Below the pieces are notes generated by a model. The model did no database searches. It was not told the origin of the DNA and saw only the letters and a program-made list of their open reading frames with translations. Below are positions 1-6,897 of a stretch of DNA of 15,098 bases, piece after piece. The translations under genes and the position numbers were made by a program. Location: the NCBI GenBank assembly GCA_902478825.1, contig CABSMK010000024.1:1-15098 (forward strand). Direction: 5' to 3'. The stretch comes from an uncultured Collinsella sp. (GTDB taxonomy: Bacteria; Actinomycetota; Coriobacteriia; Coriobacteriales; Coriobacteriaceae). Each line of letters opens with the position of its first letter. The first letter of the stretch is position 1.

Positions 1-139
1 CCTTGGGGAAGGTGCAGAAGATGACGGCGCCTGTGGCGGGAAGCTCGTCCAGATGGTCCATGACTTCGATCTGATGGCGGTCGACCGAGAGGATGTATTG
101 CTCGCCGGGGTAGGGGTAGGCGTCCTCGCACGTGGTGAT
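1..139 (-). CDS. Unidentified protein, 5' part only, apparent ATC start
   Basis: I do not recognise this protein. Read on the minus strand from 139 to 1 it gives about 46 residues (beginning TTCEDAYPYPGEQY after the first codon, ending near AVIFCTFPK) with almost every codon ending in G or C, as in the other genes here, so it is very probably real coding sequence running off the left edge. The frame is closed by a TGA just upstream. An excellent ribosome binding site, AAAGGAG at 152-146, lies exactly 6 bases before codon 139-137, but that codon is ATC and not ATG, GTG or TTG. The first normal start in frame is the ATG at 61-59, which has only a weak GAAG upstream and would leave the well-formed codons 136-62 unexplained. 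Either a sequencing or true mutation changed ATG to ATC, or initiation is non-canonical. Function cannot be assigned from this fragment. Confidence 0.5.
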   Translation of the reverse strand, partial: MTTCEDAYPYPGEQYILSVDRHQIEVMDHLDELPATGAVIFCTFPK

Positions 140-165
140 GCCCGGCTCCTTTCATCGGGCTTTTT
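140..165 (+). terminator. Small hairpin with T-run, terminator-like
   Basis: A 5-bp stem (GCCCG 140-144, CGGGC 156-160) with an 11-base loop is followed by TTTTT at 161-165, the form of a weak rightward intrinsic terminator. No convincing plus-strand gene ends before it. In the other direction its loop carries the AAAGGAG ribosome binding site of the leftward gene, so it might instead affect that gene's translation, or be chance. Confidence 0.3.
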
Positions 166-301
166 GCTGATGTTAAAGCGGTGCCGTGACGGCTCGATTT
201 CTGCTGCGTTACGATACGTTCTCAATTGCGATTCCGATGTGTTTCGATGACGTGACGGGTTTGTTTCGCCTTGTCAGGGCTTCGATGGGAGGGGAGGGGC
301 C

Positions 302-1492
302 GTGCAATACCGCGTTGACCCTAAAAGTGGTAACCGAATATCCGCTCTGGGTCTGGGCTGCATGAGGTTTCCCGGTGCGCCGGGACGTCCGGATGCGAAG
401 ACAGCCGATGCCATCATTTCCCGTGCGGTGGAGCAGGGGATTAACTACCTGGACACGGCCTATCTCTATCCCGGCAACGAGGCGTGCGTGGGTGCGTCGC
501 TTGAGCGCCTGGGCTTGCGCGACCAGGTTTTGCTCGCAACCAAGCTGCCGCATGCTTCGTGCAAATGCGCGGAGGATTTCGACCGGTTCTTCGACGAGCA
601 ACTGCGCCGCCTGCGGACCGACCATATCGACTATTACCTCATGCACAACATTACCTCGCCCGCCCAGTGGGAACGTGTGGTGGCGTTGGGCATCGAGGAC
701 TGGATCGCGCGTCAAAAGGCGGCGGGGCGCATTCGCCAGATTGGTTTTTCGTACCACGGCAGCGCGGCGGATTTCCTGACGATGCTCGATGCATATGAGT
801 GGGATTTTTGCCAGATTCAATACAACTATGCCGGCGAGCGTTACCAAGCGGGAACGGCAGGACTCATGGCGGCTGCGGAGCGCGGGCTCGCGGTGTTTGT
901 GATGGAGCCACTGCTGGGCGGGCGTTTAGCGGGCAAGCTGCCGCCACGGGCCCGCGCTGTGCTCGATAGTGCCCGTGACCCGCATTTGCGCACTCCTGCC
1001 GCCTGGGGTCTTTCGTGGGTCTGGAATCATCCTCAGGTGACGATGCTGCTTTCGGGCATGACCGATATCGCGCAGGTGGATGAGAACGCGGTGTTGGCCG
1101 ATCGGGCCCTGCCGGATTCGATGACTGCCAACCAGCTCGACACGATCGCGCACGTGCTGGATGAGTTTGAAAAATCGAATCGCGTGCCCTGCACGGGATG
1201 CGGCTATTGCATGCCGTGCCCTAAAGGCATCAATATCCCTGGATGTTTTGCCGCCTACAACGCAAGCTATGCGCACAGCTGGTTTACGGGTCTGTCGCAG
1301 TACTTTACGGCGAGCGCGGTGCGCACAAGCGAGGCCAAGCTGGTGAGCAATTGCGTCAAGTGCGGCAAATGCGCGCGCCACTGCCCACAGCATATCGATA
1401 TCCCCGAGCGTCTCGATGACGTGCGCCGACGCTTCCAGCCTGGACCCGTGACGGCAGTGCTTAAGGCCTTCGGCAAAACGCGCTCCTCGTGA
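302..1492 (+). CDS. Aldo/keto reductase with two C-terminal 4Fe-4S motifs
   Basis: A 396-residue predicted cytoplasmic NAD(P)H-dependent oxidoreductase of the aldo/keto reductase superfamily, with a ferredoxin-like tail. The GTG start at 302 follows a G-rich Shine-Dalgarno run at 286-299. The TIM-barrel part spans roughly residues 1-285. The family tetrad is visible: D51 and Y56 in DTAYLYPGNE, K81 in ATKLPH, H115 in YYLMHN. The tail carries cysteines C297, C300, C303, C306 (followed by P) and C351, C354, C357, C361 (followed by P), the pattern of two cubane clusters. The first group has a CxxCxxCxxCP spacing, slightly shorter than the classic CxxCxxCxxxCP of the second. Such fused AKRs are common in anaerobes and probably couple carbonyl reduction or oxidation to ferredoxin-level electrons; the substrate is unknown. 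It stands alone: the next gene is 90 bases away behind a hairpin repeat. Confidence 0.93.
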   Translation: MQYRVDPKSGNRISALGLGCMRFPGAPGRPDAKTADAIISRAVEQGINYLDTAYLYPGNEACVGASLERLGLRDQVLLATKLPHASCKCAEDFDRFFDEQLRRLRTDHIDYYLMHNITSPAQWERVVALGIEDWIARQKAAGRIRQIGFSYHGSAADFLTMLDAYEWDFCQIQYNYAGERYQAGTAGLMAAAERGLAVFVMEPLLGGRLAGKLPPRARAVLDSARDPHLRTPAAWGLSWVWNHPQVTMLLSGMTDIAQVDENAVLADRALPDSMTANQLDTIAHVLDEFEKSNRVPCTGCGYCMPCPKGINIPGCFAAYNASYAHSWFTGLSQYFTASAVRTSEAKLVSNCVKCGKCARHCPQHIDIPERLDDVRRRFQPGPVTAVLKAFGKTRSS

Positions 1493-1495
1493 CCC

Positions 1496-1571
1496 TTTTA
1501 TAACTTGCGGTGGAATAGTTCCTGTTTGCGGCAGAATAGGGCTTAAACAGGGACTATTCCACCGCAACTGA
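1496..1571 (+). repeat. 76-bp hairpin repeat, copy A
   Basis: Conserved flank TTTTATAAC (1496-1504), a 23-base left arm (1505-1527), a 17-base loop (1528-1544), a 23-base right arm (1545-1567) and CTGA (1568-1571). The arms pair at all 23 positions, one of them a G-U wobble when read as rightward RNA. Copy B at 2664-2739 aligns base for base without gaps and keeps the flanks, the outer stem (TTGCGGTGGAATA) and the loop core AATAGGGC. It lies between the aldo/keto reductase and the Gfo/Idh/MocA gene. Its end abuts the ribosome binding site of the latter (AGGGGG from 1572), so it would form in that gene's leader if transcribed through. Confidence 0.9.
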
Positions 1572-1582
1572 AGGGGGCTGTC

Positions 1583-2602
1583 GTGGGCCATCGGGATTCA
1601 TGTAATGATTCGCGTGGGGTTCGTTGGGGCATTTTGGGCGCTGGGCACATTTCTCATCGATTTGCATCGTCGCTCAAGAAGGTCGACGGGGCACGGCTGG
1701 TGGCTGCGGCCGGCCGCACTCCTGCACATGTCGAGGAATTTTGCCGAGTGTTTTCGATTGATGCTGCGCATGGCCATGCCTCGGTCGACGATAACGGCGA
1801 TGCGGCTTATGACGCGCTGATTGCCGACCCCGATGTCGACGCAATTTACTTGGCTCTTCCGCATGGCATGCATACGCGTTGGGCCTGTCACGCGCTGTGC
1901 GCCGGAAAGGCCGTGCTGTGCGAAAAGCCGGCCGTTTTGAGTGAGGAAGAGGCTCTCTCGATTGCCTCCACCTCTCGCGAGCGCGGCGTGCTGTTTATGG
2001 AGGCGATGAAGAATCGGTTTTGCCCGATGCGCACTCGCGTGAAGGACTTGCTTGCGTCGGGTGAGCTTGGCCGTATTGTCTCGATTGAAAGCGTGCAAAA
2101 GCTCGATTACGGCGAGTCTCCTTCAGGCTATCTGCTTGATCCGTTGCAGGGCGGCTGTCTATATGACATGGGCTGCTATGCAGTCGGTTGGTTTGAGGAT
2201 TTGCTCGCGGGCGCTTGCGAGGTTTCGTCTCGTGAAGTTCGCTGGCGTGACGTATCGGGCGGCCGCGTCGATTGGGCCGACGAGATTCATATGAGCGTCG
2301 ACGGTATACCCATTCATATGGTGTGCGACGGCAAAGCAACATATGAAAGCCGCTTAACGATTGCCTGTGAGCGGGGCTCGTTGGAAATCGAGCGTCTCCA
2401 TCGCCCCGAGCTCGCCCATGTGAAGTACTCCGACGGTCGAGCACTCGAAATCGATGCACCATTTGAGGTCGATGATTTTTACGGTGAGGCATCGCATGCG
2501 ACACAGCTCATTCAGGCGGGGAAACTCGAAAGCCCCATCATGTCCCTAGCCGCTACACAGCGCTGTGCGCACATCATCGATGCGATTCGCTTGAAACTTT
2601 AG
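1583..2602 (+). CDS. Gfo/Idh/MocA family NAD(P)-dependent oxidoreductase
   Basis: A 339-residue predicted cytoplasmic dehydrogenase of the Gfo/Idh/MocA family, members of which oxidise or reduce sugars, inositols and trans-dihydrodiols with NAD(P). The start is GTG at 1583, with AGGGGG at 1572-1577 and a 5-base spacer. The N-terminal Rossmann fold shows GILGAG (residues 16-21). The family's nucleotide/substrate motif appears as CEKPAVLS around residues 113-120 (E114, K115, P116), preceded by the usual PHGMH stretch. The C-terminal half is the alpha/beta substrate domain, with LYDMGCYAVG where many relatives have a similar D-x-G-x-Y/H segment. The substrate is not readable from sequence and there is no sugar operon next to it. 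It is bracketed by the two copies of the 76-bp hairpin repeat. An alternative start a few codons downstream cannot be excluded because the first 12 residues lie outside the fold. Confidence 0.92.
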   Translation: MGHRDSCNDSRGVRWGILGAGHISHRFASSLKKVDGARLVAAAGRTPAHVEEFCRVFSIDAAHGHASVDDNGDAAYDALIADPDVDAIYLALPHGMHTRWACHALCAGKAVLCEKPAVLSEEEALSIASTSRERGVLFMEAMKNRFCPMRTRVKDLLASGELGRIVSIESVQKLDYGESPSGYLLDPLQGGCLYDMGCYAVGWFEDLLAGACEVSSREVRWRDVSGGRVDWADEIHMSVDGIPIHMVCDGKATYESRLTIACERGSLEIERLHRPELAHVKYSDGRALEIDAPFEVDDFYGEASHATQLIQAGKLESPIMSLAATQRCAHIIDAIRLKL

Positions 2603-2640
2603 GGCGTGGGGGGCATGGCGCCAACGCCTGGAATGCCTTG

Positions 2641-2667
2641 GAGGCCTTTTCCTCTGATGCCTCTTTT
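2641..2667 (+). terminator. Weak terminator-like stem after the Gfo/Idh/MocA gene
   Basis: GAGGC (2641-2645) can pair with GCCTC (2659-2663) and is followed directly by TTTT at 2664-2667. The stem is only 5 bp with a 13-base loop. The T-run is also the first part of repeat copy B, so the two could be one functional unit. Confidence 0.3.
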
Positions 2668-2739
2668 ATAACTTGCGGTGGAATATGGTCTGTTTGCGCC
2701 AAAATAGGGCACCAATAGACCGTATTTCACCGCAACTGA
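2664..2739 (+). repeat. 76-bp hairpin repeat, copy B
   Basis: Same layout as copy A: TTTTATAAC (2664-2672), left arm 2673-2695, loop 2696-2712, right arm 2713-2735, CTGA 2736-2739. Relative to copy A, four adjacent bases in the left arm (stem positions 14-17) differ, and the opposing right-arm bases have changed so that all four still pair. Three further differences from perfect symmetry are G-U wobbles as rightward RNA, and only the loop-closing pair is lost. It lies in the leader of nfo, ending 5 bases before that gene's GGGAG-containing ribosome binding site. Confidence 0.9.
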
Positions 2740-2756
2740 TGAAGAGGGAGTTGGAG

Positions 2757-3623
2757 ATGCTGACGATCGGGTGTCATCTTTCGACGACGAAGGGCTATCG
2801 GGCAATGGGGGAGACGGCGCTGTCCATTGGCGCCAATACCTTTGCGTTCTTTACGCGCAACCCGCGCGGTGGCAAGGCAAAAGAACTTGACATGGATGAC
2901 GTGGCGGCTCTGCGCGAGCTTATGGCGCAAAACGACTTTGGACCGCTGGTGGCGCATGCCCCGTATACCTACAACCCCTGTTCTGCCAAAGAGCGGGCAC
3001 GCGAGTTTGCCTTGGAGGCAATGGCCGAGGACTTGCAGCGTCTGGAAGCACTGCCCGGCAACTACTACAACTTCCATCCCGGTGCGCATGTGGGACAGGG
3101 CTCCGACGTCGGCATTCAGATGATTGTCGACACGCTGTGCCAGGTGATGTTTGAGGGACAGCAGACGACGGTATTGCTCGAGACCATGGCGGGCAAGGGC
3201 ACCGAGGTGGGCCGTAGCTTTGAAGAACTGGCGTGCATTATCGAGGGCGTTGCCGCCAAACGCCCAGAGCTGTCCGATAAGCTGGGCGTTTGTTTGGACA
3301 CCTGCCATGTGAGCGATGCCGGCTACGACATCATCCATGATCTGGACGGCGTACTCGACGAGTTCGACCGCGTGGTGGGTATCGATCGCTTGCATGCCGT
3401 GCATATCAACGATTCGAAGAACCCTTGTGGCGCCCATAAAGATCGTCACGAGTGCATCGGCAAGGGATATCTTGGCAGCGAGGAATTTGGTGGCGGTATG
3501 CAGGTTATGCAGAATATTGTATCGAATGGCCGTTTGCGTTCGCTGCCGTTTATTTTGGAGACTCCGAACGAACTTGCAGGTTATGCAGCTGAAATTAGAC
3601 TATTAAGGTCATTGCAGCAGTAA
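2757..3623 (+). CDS. nfo: Endonuclease IV, AP-site DNA repair
   Basis: A 288-residue zinc-dependent apurinic/apyrimidinic endonuclease of base excision repair, which cuts 5' of abasic sites in the cytoplasm. The fold is a TIM barrel. All nine zinc ligands known from E. coli Nfo can be matched: H67 (VAHAPY), H107 (NFHPG), E142 (LLETMAG), D181 and H184 (CLDTCH), H216 (VHINDSK), D229 and H231 (HKDRHE), E268 (ILETP). The ATG at 2757 is chosen because it gives the usual MxxIGxHxS start and sits 6 bases after GGGAG (2746-2750). An upstream ATG at 2739 is possible, and still longer frames run into hairpin repeat B. Length is normal for the family (E. coli 285). It is a single gene; the next promoter lies at 3685. 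Function is near certain. Confidence 0.97.
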   Translation: MLTIGCHLSTTKGYRAMGETALSIGANTFAFFTRNPRGGKAKELDMDDVAALRELMAQNDFGPLVAHAPYTYNPCSAKERAREFALEAMAEDLQRLEALPGNYYNFHPGAHVGQGSDVGIQMIVDTLCQVMFEGQQTTVLLETMAGKGTEVGRSFEELACIIEGVAAKRPELSDKLGVCLDTCHVSDAGYDIIHDLDGVLDEFDRVVGIDRLHAVHINDSKNPCGAHKDRHECIGKGYLGSEEFGGGMQVMQNIVSNGRLRSLPFILETPNELAGYAAEIRLLRSLQQ

Positions 3624-3684
3624 TGACTGTCACAAAGTAGAGTATTCCATTCACGTTATGGGTTTGTTTCAATCAGTTTTCTCA

Positions 3685-3713
3685 TTGCAGATTCGTAATT
3701 CCGGGTGCATAAT
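3685..3713 (+). promoter_or_regulatory. Sigma-70-type promoter of the amino-acid ABC operon
   Basis: TTGCAG at 3685-3690 and CATAAT at 3708-3713, separated by 17 bases. Transcription would start near 3720 and leave a leader of about 50 bases before the binding-protein gene. It is the only good promoter in the 147-base gap after nfo. Confidence 0.7.
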
Positions 3714-3730
3714 AGCCAACAGTTTTTGCA

Positions 3731-3752
3731 GACCTCTGAATCAAACGAGGTC
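3731..3752 (+). promoter_or_regulatory. Leader hairpin upstream of the binding-protein gene
   Basis: A perfect 6-bp inverted repeat, GACCTC (3731-3736) and GAGGTC (3747-3752), with a 10-base loop sits in the predicted leader, 5 bases before the AAGGAG ribosome binding site (3758-3763). It could stabilise the mRNA, modulate translation or be an operator; no known riboswitch shape is visible. Confidence 0.45.
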
Positions 3753-3770
3753 ACCGGAAGGAGACTGATT

Positions 3771-4631
3771 ATGAAGCTGAAGAAGCTTGGCGCATTTGCC
3801 GCCACGGGTGCTATGGCGCTCGCCCTCGCACTGACGGGCTGCGGCTCGTCCAACGCCACCTCTGGTTCTGATGCCGGTTCCAGCAGCTCTGATGACGCTA
3901 AGGTCGAGAAGGTCGATGGCTCCAAGGAGTACGCGCTCGTCAAGGACGGTACGCTGACCGTCGGCACCTCTGCCGAGTATGCGCCGTTTGAGTACAAGGA
4001 TGACAACGGCGACTACCAGGGCTTTGACCTTGAGCTCATCAAGGCTATCGGCGACAAGCTGGGCCTGGATGTCGAGTATGTCAACAATGACTTCGACACG
4101 CTGGTTCCGGGCGTCGCTTCGGGCGCCAAGTATGACGTTTCCATCGCGGCTATCACCGACACGCCCGAGCGTGAGAAGGAAGTCACTTTCTCTGATTCCT
4201 ATTACATGGACGATCAGGCTATCGTGACCAAGGTCGATAACACCGACATCACGGCCGACAACTACAGCGAGAAGCTCAACAACGCTGACGCTACCATCAT
4301 CGTCCAGTCTGGCTCGACCGCCGAGGCCTTTGCCCAGGAGAACTTCCCCAAGGCCAAGATCGTCCCCTACAAGGACGCTACCGAGTGCTTCAGCGCTCTG
4401 CAGTCCGATAAGGGCGACGCCGTAGTCACCAACCGCTCCGTTGCCAGCCAGCTGACCGCCGAGCAGTTCAACACCTGCCAGACCATCAAGCAGATCAGCA
4501 CCGGCGAGGAGTACGCTATCGCCATCAACCAGGGCAACACCAAGCTCAAGGACGACATCAACCAGGCCATCAAGGACCTGACCGATGACGGTACCGTTGA
4601 CGCCCTCATGGCTAAGTACAACATCAAGTAA
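3771..4631 (+). CDS. Amino-acid ABC transporter substrate-binding lipoprotein
   Basis: A 286-residue extracytoplasmic solute-binding protein of family 3 (periplasmic-binding-protein domain type 2), delivering a polar or charged amino acid to the permease encoded next. The ATG at 3771 has AAGGAG 7 bases upstream and opens a lipoprotein signal peptide: KLKK, a hydrophobic stretch, then LALTGC with the lipid-bearing C24. A flexible Ser/Asp/Gly linker (about 25-42) tethers the mature domain. The domain begins at GTLTVGTSAEYAPFEY, the typical family opening, with FDLELIKAIGDKLGL following and the classic SIAAITDTPEREKEVTFSDSY segment in the first lobe. The C-terminus ends in LMAKYNIK. The ligand (glutamine, glutamate, arginine, cystine or similar) cannot be told from sequence alone. 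It is the first gene of a three-gene importer operon and probably the most strongly expressed. Confidence 0.95.
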   Translation: MKLKKLGAFAATGAMALALALTGCGSSNATSGSDAGSSSSDDAKVEKVDGSKEYALVKDGTLTVGTSAEYAPFEYKDDNGDYQGFDLELIKAIGDKLGLDVEYVNNDFDTLVPGVASGAKYDVSIAAITDTPEREKEVTFSDSYYMDDQAIVTKVDNTDITADNYSEKLNNADATIIVQSGSTAEAFAQENFPKAKIVPYKDATECFSALQSDKGDAVVTNRSVASQLTAEQFNTCQTIKQISTGEEYAIAINQGNTKLKDDINQAIKDLTDDGTVDALMAKYNIK

Positions 4632-4653
4632 AATAGCTACTTGATTGCGCGCG

Positions 4654-4684
4654 GGCCCTTTCCGTTTTGGCGGAGAGGGCCTTT
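4654..4684 (+). terminator. Intergenic attenuator hairpin after the binding-protein gene
   Basis: GGCCCTTTCCG (4654-4664) pairs with CGGAGAGGGCC (4671-4681) over 11 bp, one pair a G-U wobble, with a 6-base loop and only a short TTT after it. A hairpin of this kind between binding protein and permease usually lets part of the transcripts stop or protects the upstream mRNA end, so that binding protein is made in excess. The poor T-run suggests partial termination. Confidence 0.65.
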
Positions 4685-4749
4685 GCGCTTCTCTTGACGG
4701 AGAGCTTTTCCGTCTCGTTTTGCCGGCAACTTCTACGATAGGAGCCACC

Positions 4750-6111
4750 TTGTCTCGACTGAACAAAGGGGCCGCGGAGCAGCGTTTTCCACTGCCCTCG
4801 ATGCTCCAAAAGCTGGCCTGTGCCCTGGCTGTGGCGCTCGCCCTGGTATGCGCGGGGGCCTGCGTGCCCACGACCGCCCAGGCGCTTGAGACCGCAAAGA
4901 TTACCGCCCGACCCAATACCGGTTCGGGTAGCGATGTGGTCGGCGGCACCGAGACGCGCATCACTTGGGAAGTTCAGGCCGATGCCGACGAGGAACTGAG
5001 CGGTCTTTCGCTGACGTTTGTCGACGGCACGACGTTTGGTACCGATGACACGCGATTGACGATGCTCTCGGGCGAGGACCTCATGGATCGTACGCCCATG
5101 AAACCTACGTGCAAGGCTGACGGCCAGACGCTCAAGATTGACTTTGGTGAGACGGCGCCTGCCGGCGGCTATTTCCGCGTCGAGGTTTACGGCGTGACCT
5201 TCCCCGTCGAGGGCGGCGATGAGGCCTTTAGCGGCACCTATACGCTCGCTGACGGGTCGACCAAGAAGATCTCCAAGATTCCTCCCGTCGAGATTAAGGG
5301 CGTGACGGCCTTCGATAACTTCCTGGCTGACCTTAAAGAGCAGCCGTGGGTCGAGGCGTGGAACTCCAATATGTTCCTGCGCCTGTTCTTGAACCCGGTC
5401 ATTTTGGTCCAGAGCCTGCCGATCGTCTTCAAGGGCTTCCTTATGTCGCTCTCGATCGTGCTTGTGGCGTTTCCGCTGGCAATTCCCTTCGGTTTTGCCC
5501 TGTCGCTCATGCGTATCTCTAAGTCGCGCATCCTGCGCTGTCTTGCCGGCATCTATGTGAATATCATTCGCGGTACGCCGGCGTTCCTGCAGATCTATAT
5601 CGCGTTTTTCGGTCTGCCGCTGGCCGGTGTCAAAGTGGACGACTATGTGCTGGGTGTTATCGTCATGGCCATGAACTCGTCTGCGTACTTGTGCGAGATC
5701 TTCCGTGCCGGTATTCAGTCGATCCCCAAGGGCCAAAACGAGGCTGCTCGCTCGCTGGGCATGAATGCCTTCCAGACGCTGCTCTATGTCATGATTCCGC
5801 AGACGTTCCGCAATGTCCTGCCTACGCTGACCAGCGAGTTTATCTTGCTCTACAAGGACACGTCGCTGCTTGCCGCCGTGGGTGTGGTCGAAATCGTCAT
5901 GAACGCCCGCACCATCGTGGCCACGACGGGCTCCATTACACCGTACGTGGTTGCCGCCCTGTTCTATCTGGTCATCACCCTGCCGCTCGCTCGCTTGGTG
6001 AGCGGTCTTGAGGCGAGGCTTTTGGGCACGGCCGAGACCAAGAAGAAGCGTCCCGCCAAGAGCGCCGGACAGGTTGTCGCGACGCCCGCCGATCACATCG
6101 CCGGTCTGTAA
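4750..6111 (+). CDS. Amino-acid ABC permease with N-terminal extracytoplasmic domain
   Basis: A 453-residue inner-membrane subunit of the importer. The TTG start at 4750 is preceded by AGGAG (4740-4744) with a 5-base spacer. Residues about 19-45 form a signal or anchor helix (MLQKLACALAVALALVCAGA). Residues about 46-180 are a beta-rich, soluble-looking domain that I do not recognise. The usual HisM/GlnP-type permease follows (about 210-425), with the RGTP motif at 274-277 and the cytoplasmic EAA loop EAARSLG (331-337) ending in IPQ (349-351), the site that contacts the ATPase. The basic tail TKKKRPAKSAG lies inside. Ordinary members are only about 220 residues, so the N-terminal half is the odd part; it is in frame with no sign of a frameshift. 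It may help capture substrate or contact the lipoprotein. Stop codon and next gene's ribosome binding site touch, so translation is coupled. Confidence 0.93.
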   Translation: MSRLNKGAAEQRFPLPSMLQKLACALAVALALVCAGACVPTTAQALETAKITARPNTGSGSDVVGGTETRITWEVQADADEELSGLSLTFVDGTTFGTDDTRLTMLSGEDLMDRTPMKPTCKADGQTLKIDFGETAPAGGYFRVEVYGVTFPVEGGDEAFSGTYTLADGSTKKISKIPPVEIKGVTAFDNFLADLKEQPWVEAWNSNMFLRLFLNPVILVQSLPIVFKGFLMSLSIVLVAFPLAIPFGFALSLMRISKSRILRCLAGIYVNIIRGTPAFLQIYIAFFGLPLAGVKVDDYVLGVIVMAMNSSAYLCEIFRAGIQSIPKGQNEAARSLGMNAFQTLLYVMIPQTFRNVLPTLTSEFILLYKDTSLLAAVGVVEIVMNARTIVATTGSITPYVVAALFYLVITLPLARLVSGLEARLLGTAETKKKRPAKSAGQVVATPADHIAGL

Positions 6112-6123
6112 GGAGGTCCTATC

Positions 6124-6876
6124 ATGAGCGAAACCAATAACTCGAACGAGGTCGTCGTCAGTATCAAGAACCTCCAGAAGGCCTTTGGCGACAACGTGGT
6201 CCTGCGCGATATCGATCTGGATGTGCACAAGGGTGAGGTCGTTGTGGTCTTGGGCCCCTCGGGCTCGGGCAAGTCGACGATGCTTCGCTGCATCAACCGT
6301 CTGGAGCATCCCACGAGTGGCTCGATTGTCGTTGAGGGCGTGGACGTGTGCGCCAAGGGTGTCGACCTTAACAAGGTACGTACGCATCTGGGTATGGTGT
6401 TCCAGCAGTTCAATTTGTTCCCGCACCTCTCAGTCAAAAAGAACGTCATGCTCGCGCAGCAGAAGGTACTCAAGCGCAGCAAGGAAGAGGCCGAGAAGAT
6501 TGCCGTCGAGGAGCTCACTAAGGTCGGTCTGGCCGAGCGCATCGATTTTATGCCGAGTCAGCTTTCGGGCGGTCAGCAGCAGCGCGTTGCCATCGCCCGC
6601 GCCCTGTCGATGAATCCGCATGTGATGCTCTTTGATGAGGCCACGTCGGCGCTTGATCCCGAGCTTGTCCGCGACGTCCTTGGCGTCATGCGCGACCTGG
6701 CGCACGACGGTATGACCATGATCGTCGTGACGCACGAGATGGGCTTTGCCCGCGATGTCGCCGACCGCGTCGTCTTTATGGACGGAGGCGTCATTGTAGA
6801 AGAGGGTACGCCGAGCGAGGTCTTCGACCACCCCAAGAGCGAGCGCACCAAGGCGTTTTTGGGCAATATCTCGTAG
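6124..6876 (+). CDS. Polar amino-acid ABC transporter ATP-binding protein
   Basis: A 250-residue ATPase of the GlnQ/HisP class that powers the importer on the cytoplasmic face. All nucleotide-binding motifs are present: Walker A GPSGSGKST (44-52), Q-loop Q94, signature LSGGQQQR (147-154), Walker B VMLFDE (167-172) with D-loop SALDPE, and the switch histidine H204 in VVTHEMG. The ATG at 6124 follows AGGAGG (6111-6116), which overlaps the permease stop codon, with a 7-base spacer. Length and motif order are normal. It closes the operon and is followed by a strong terminator. Confidence 0.97.
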   Translation: MSETNNSNEVVVSIKNLQKAFGDNVVLRDIDLDVHKGEVVVVLGPSGSGKSTMLRCINRLEHPTSGSIVVEGVDVCAKGVDLNKVRTHLGMVFQQFNLFPHLSVKKNVMLAQQKVLKRSKEEAEKIAVEELTKVGLAERIDFMPSQLSGGQQQRVAIARALSMNPHVMLFDEATSALDPELVRDVLGVMRDLAHDGMTMIVVTHEMGFARDVADRVVFMDGGVIVEEGTPSEVFDHPKSERTKAFLGNIS

Positions 6877-6897
6877 CCGGTTGATGTAACTGCCGTT

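Noticed and set aside
53..250. 65-residue plus-strand frame at the left edge
   Set aside because: It is antisense to better-coding minus-strand sequence and crosses a hairpin; no ribosome binding site or family.
1496..1571. Repeat copy A as an insertion-sequence end or CRISPR repeat
   Set aside because: No transposase, no target duplication and no regular spacer array; two copies lie 1.2 kb apart with a normal gene between them.
2673..2756. Longer start of nfo within the hairpin repeat
   Set aside because: The sequence belongs to repeat copy B, and the endonuclease IV family starts at MLTIGCHLS.
3741..4964. 407-residue minus-strand frame opposite the binding-protein gene
   Set aside because: Antisense shadow; low-complexity Val/Leu/Gly/Asp content, and it crosses the promoter-proximal leader and the attenuator.
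4624..6426. 600-residue minus-strand open frame opposite the permease and ATPase genes
   Set aside because: Composition is Arg/His/Gln/Asp-rich with no recognisable domain. It is the antisense shadow of strongly G/C-ending codons in two certain genes.
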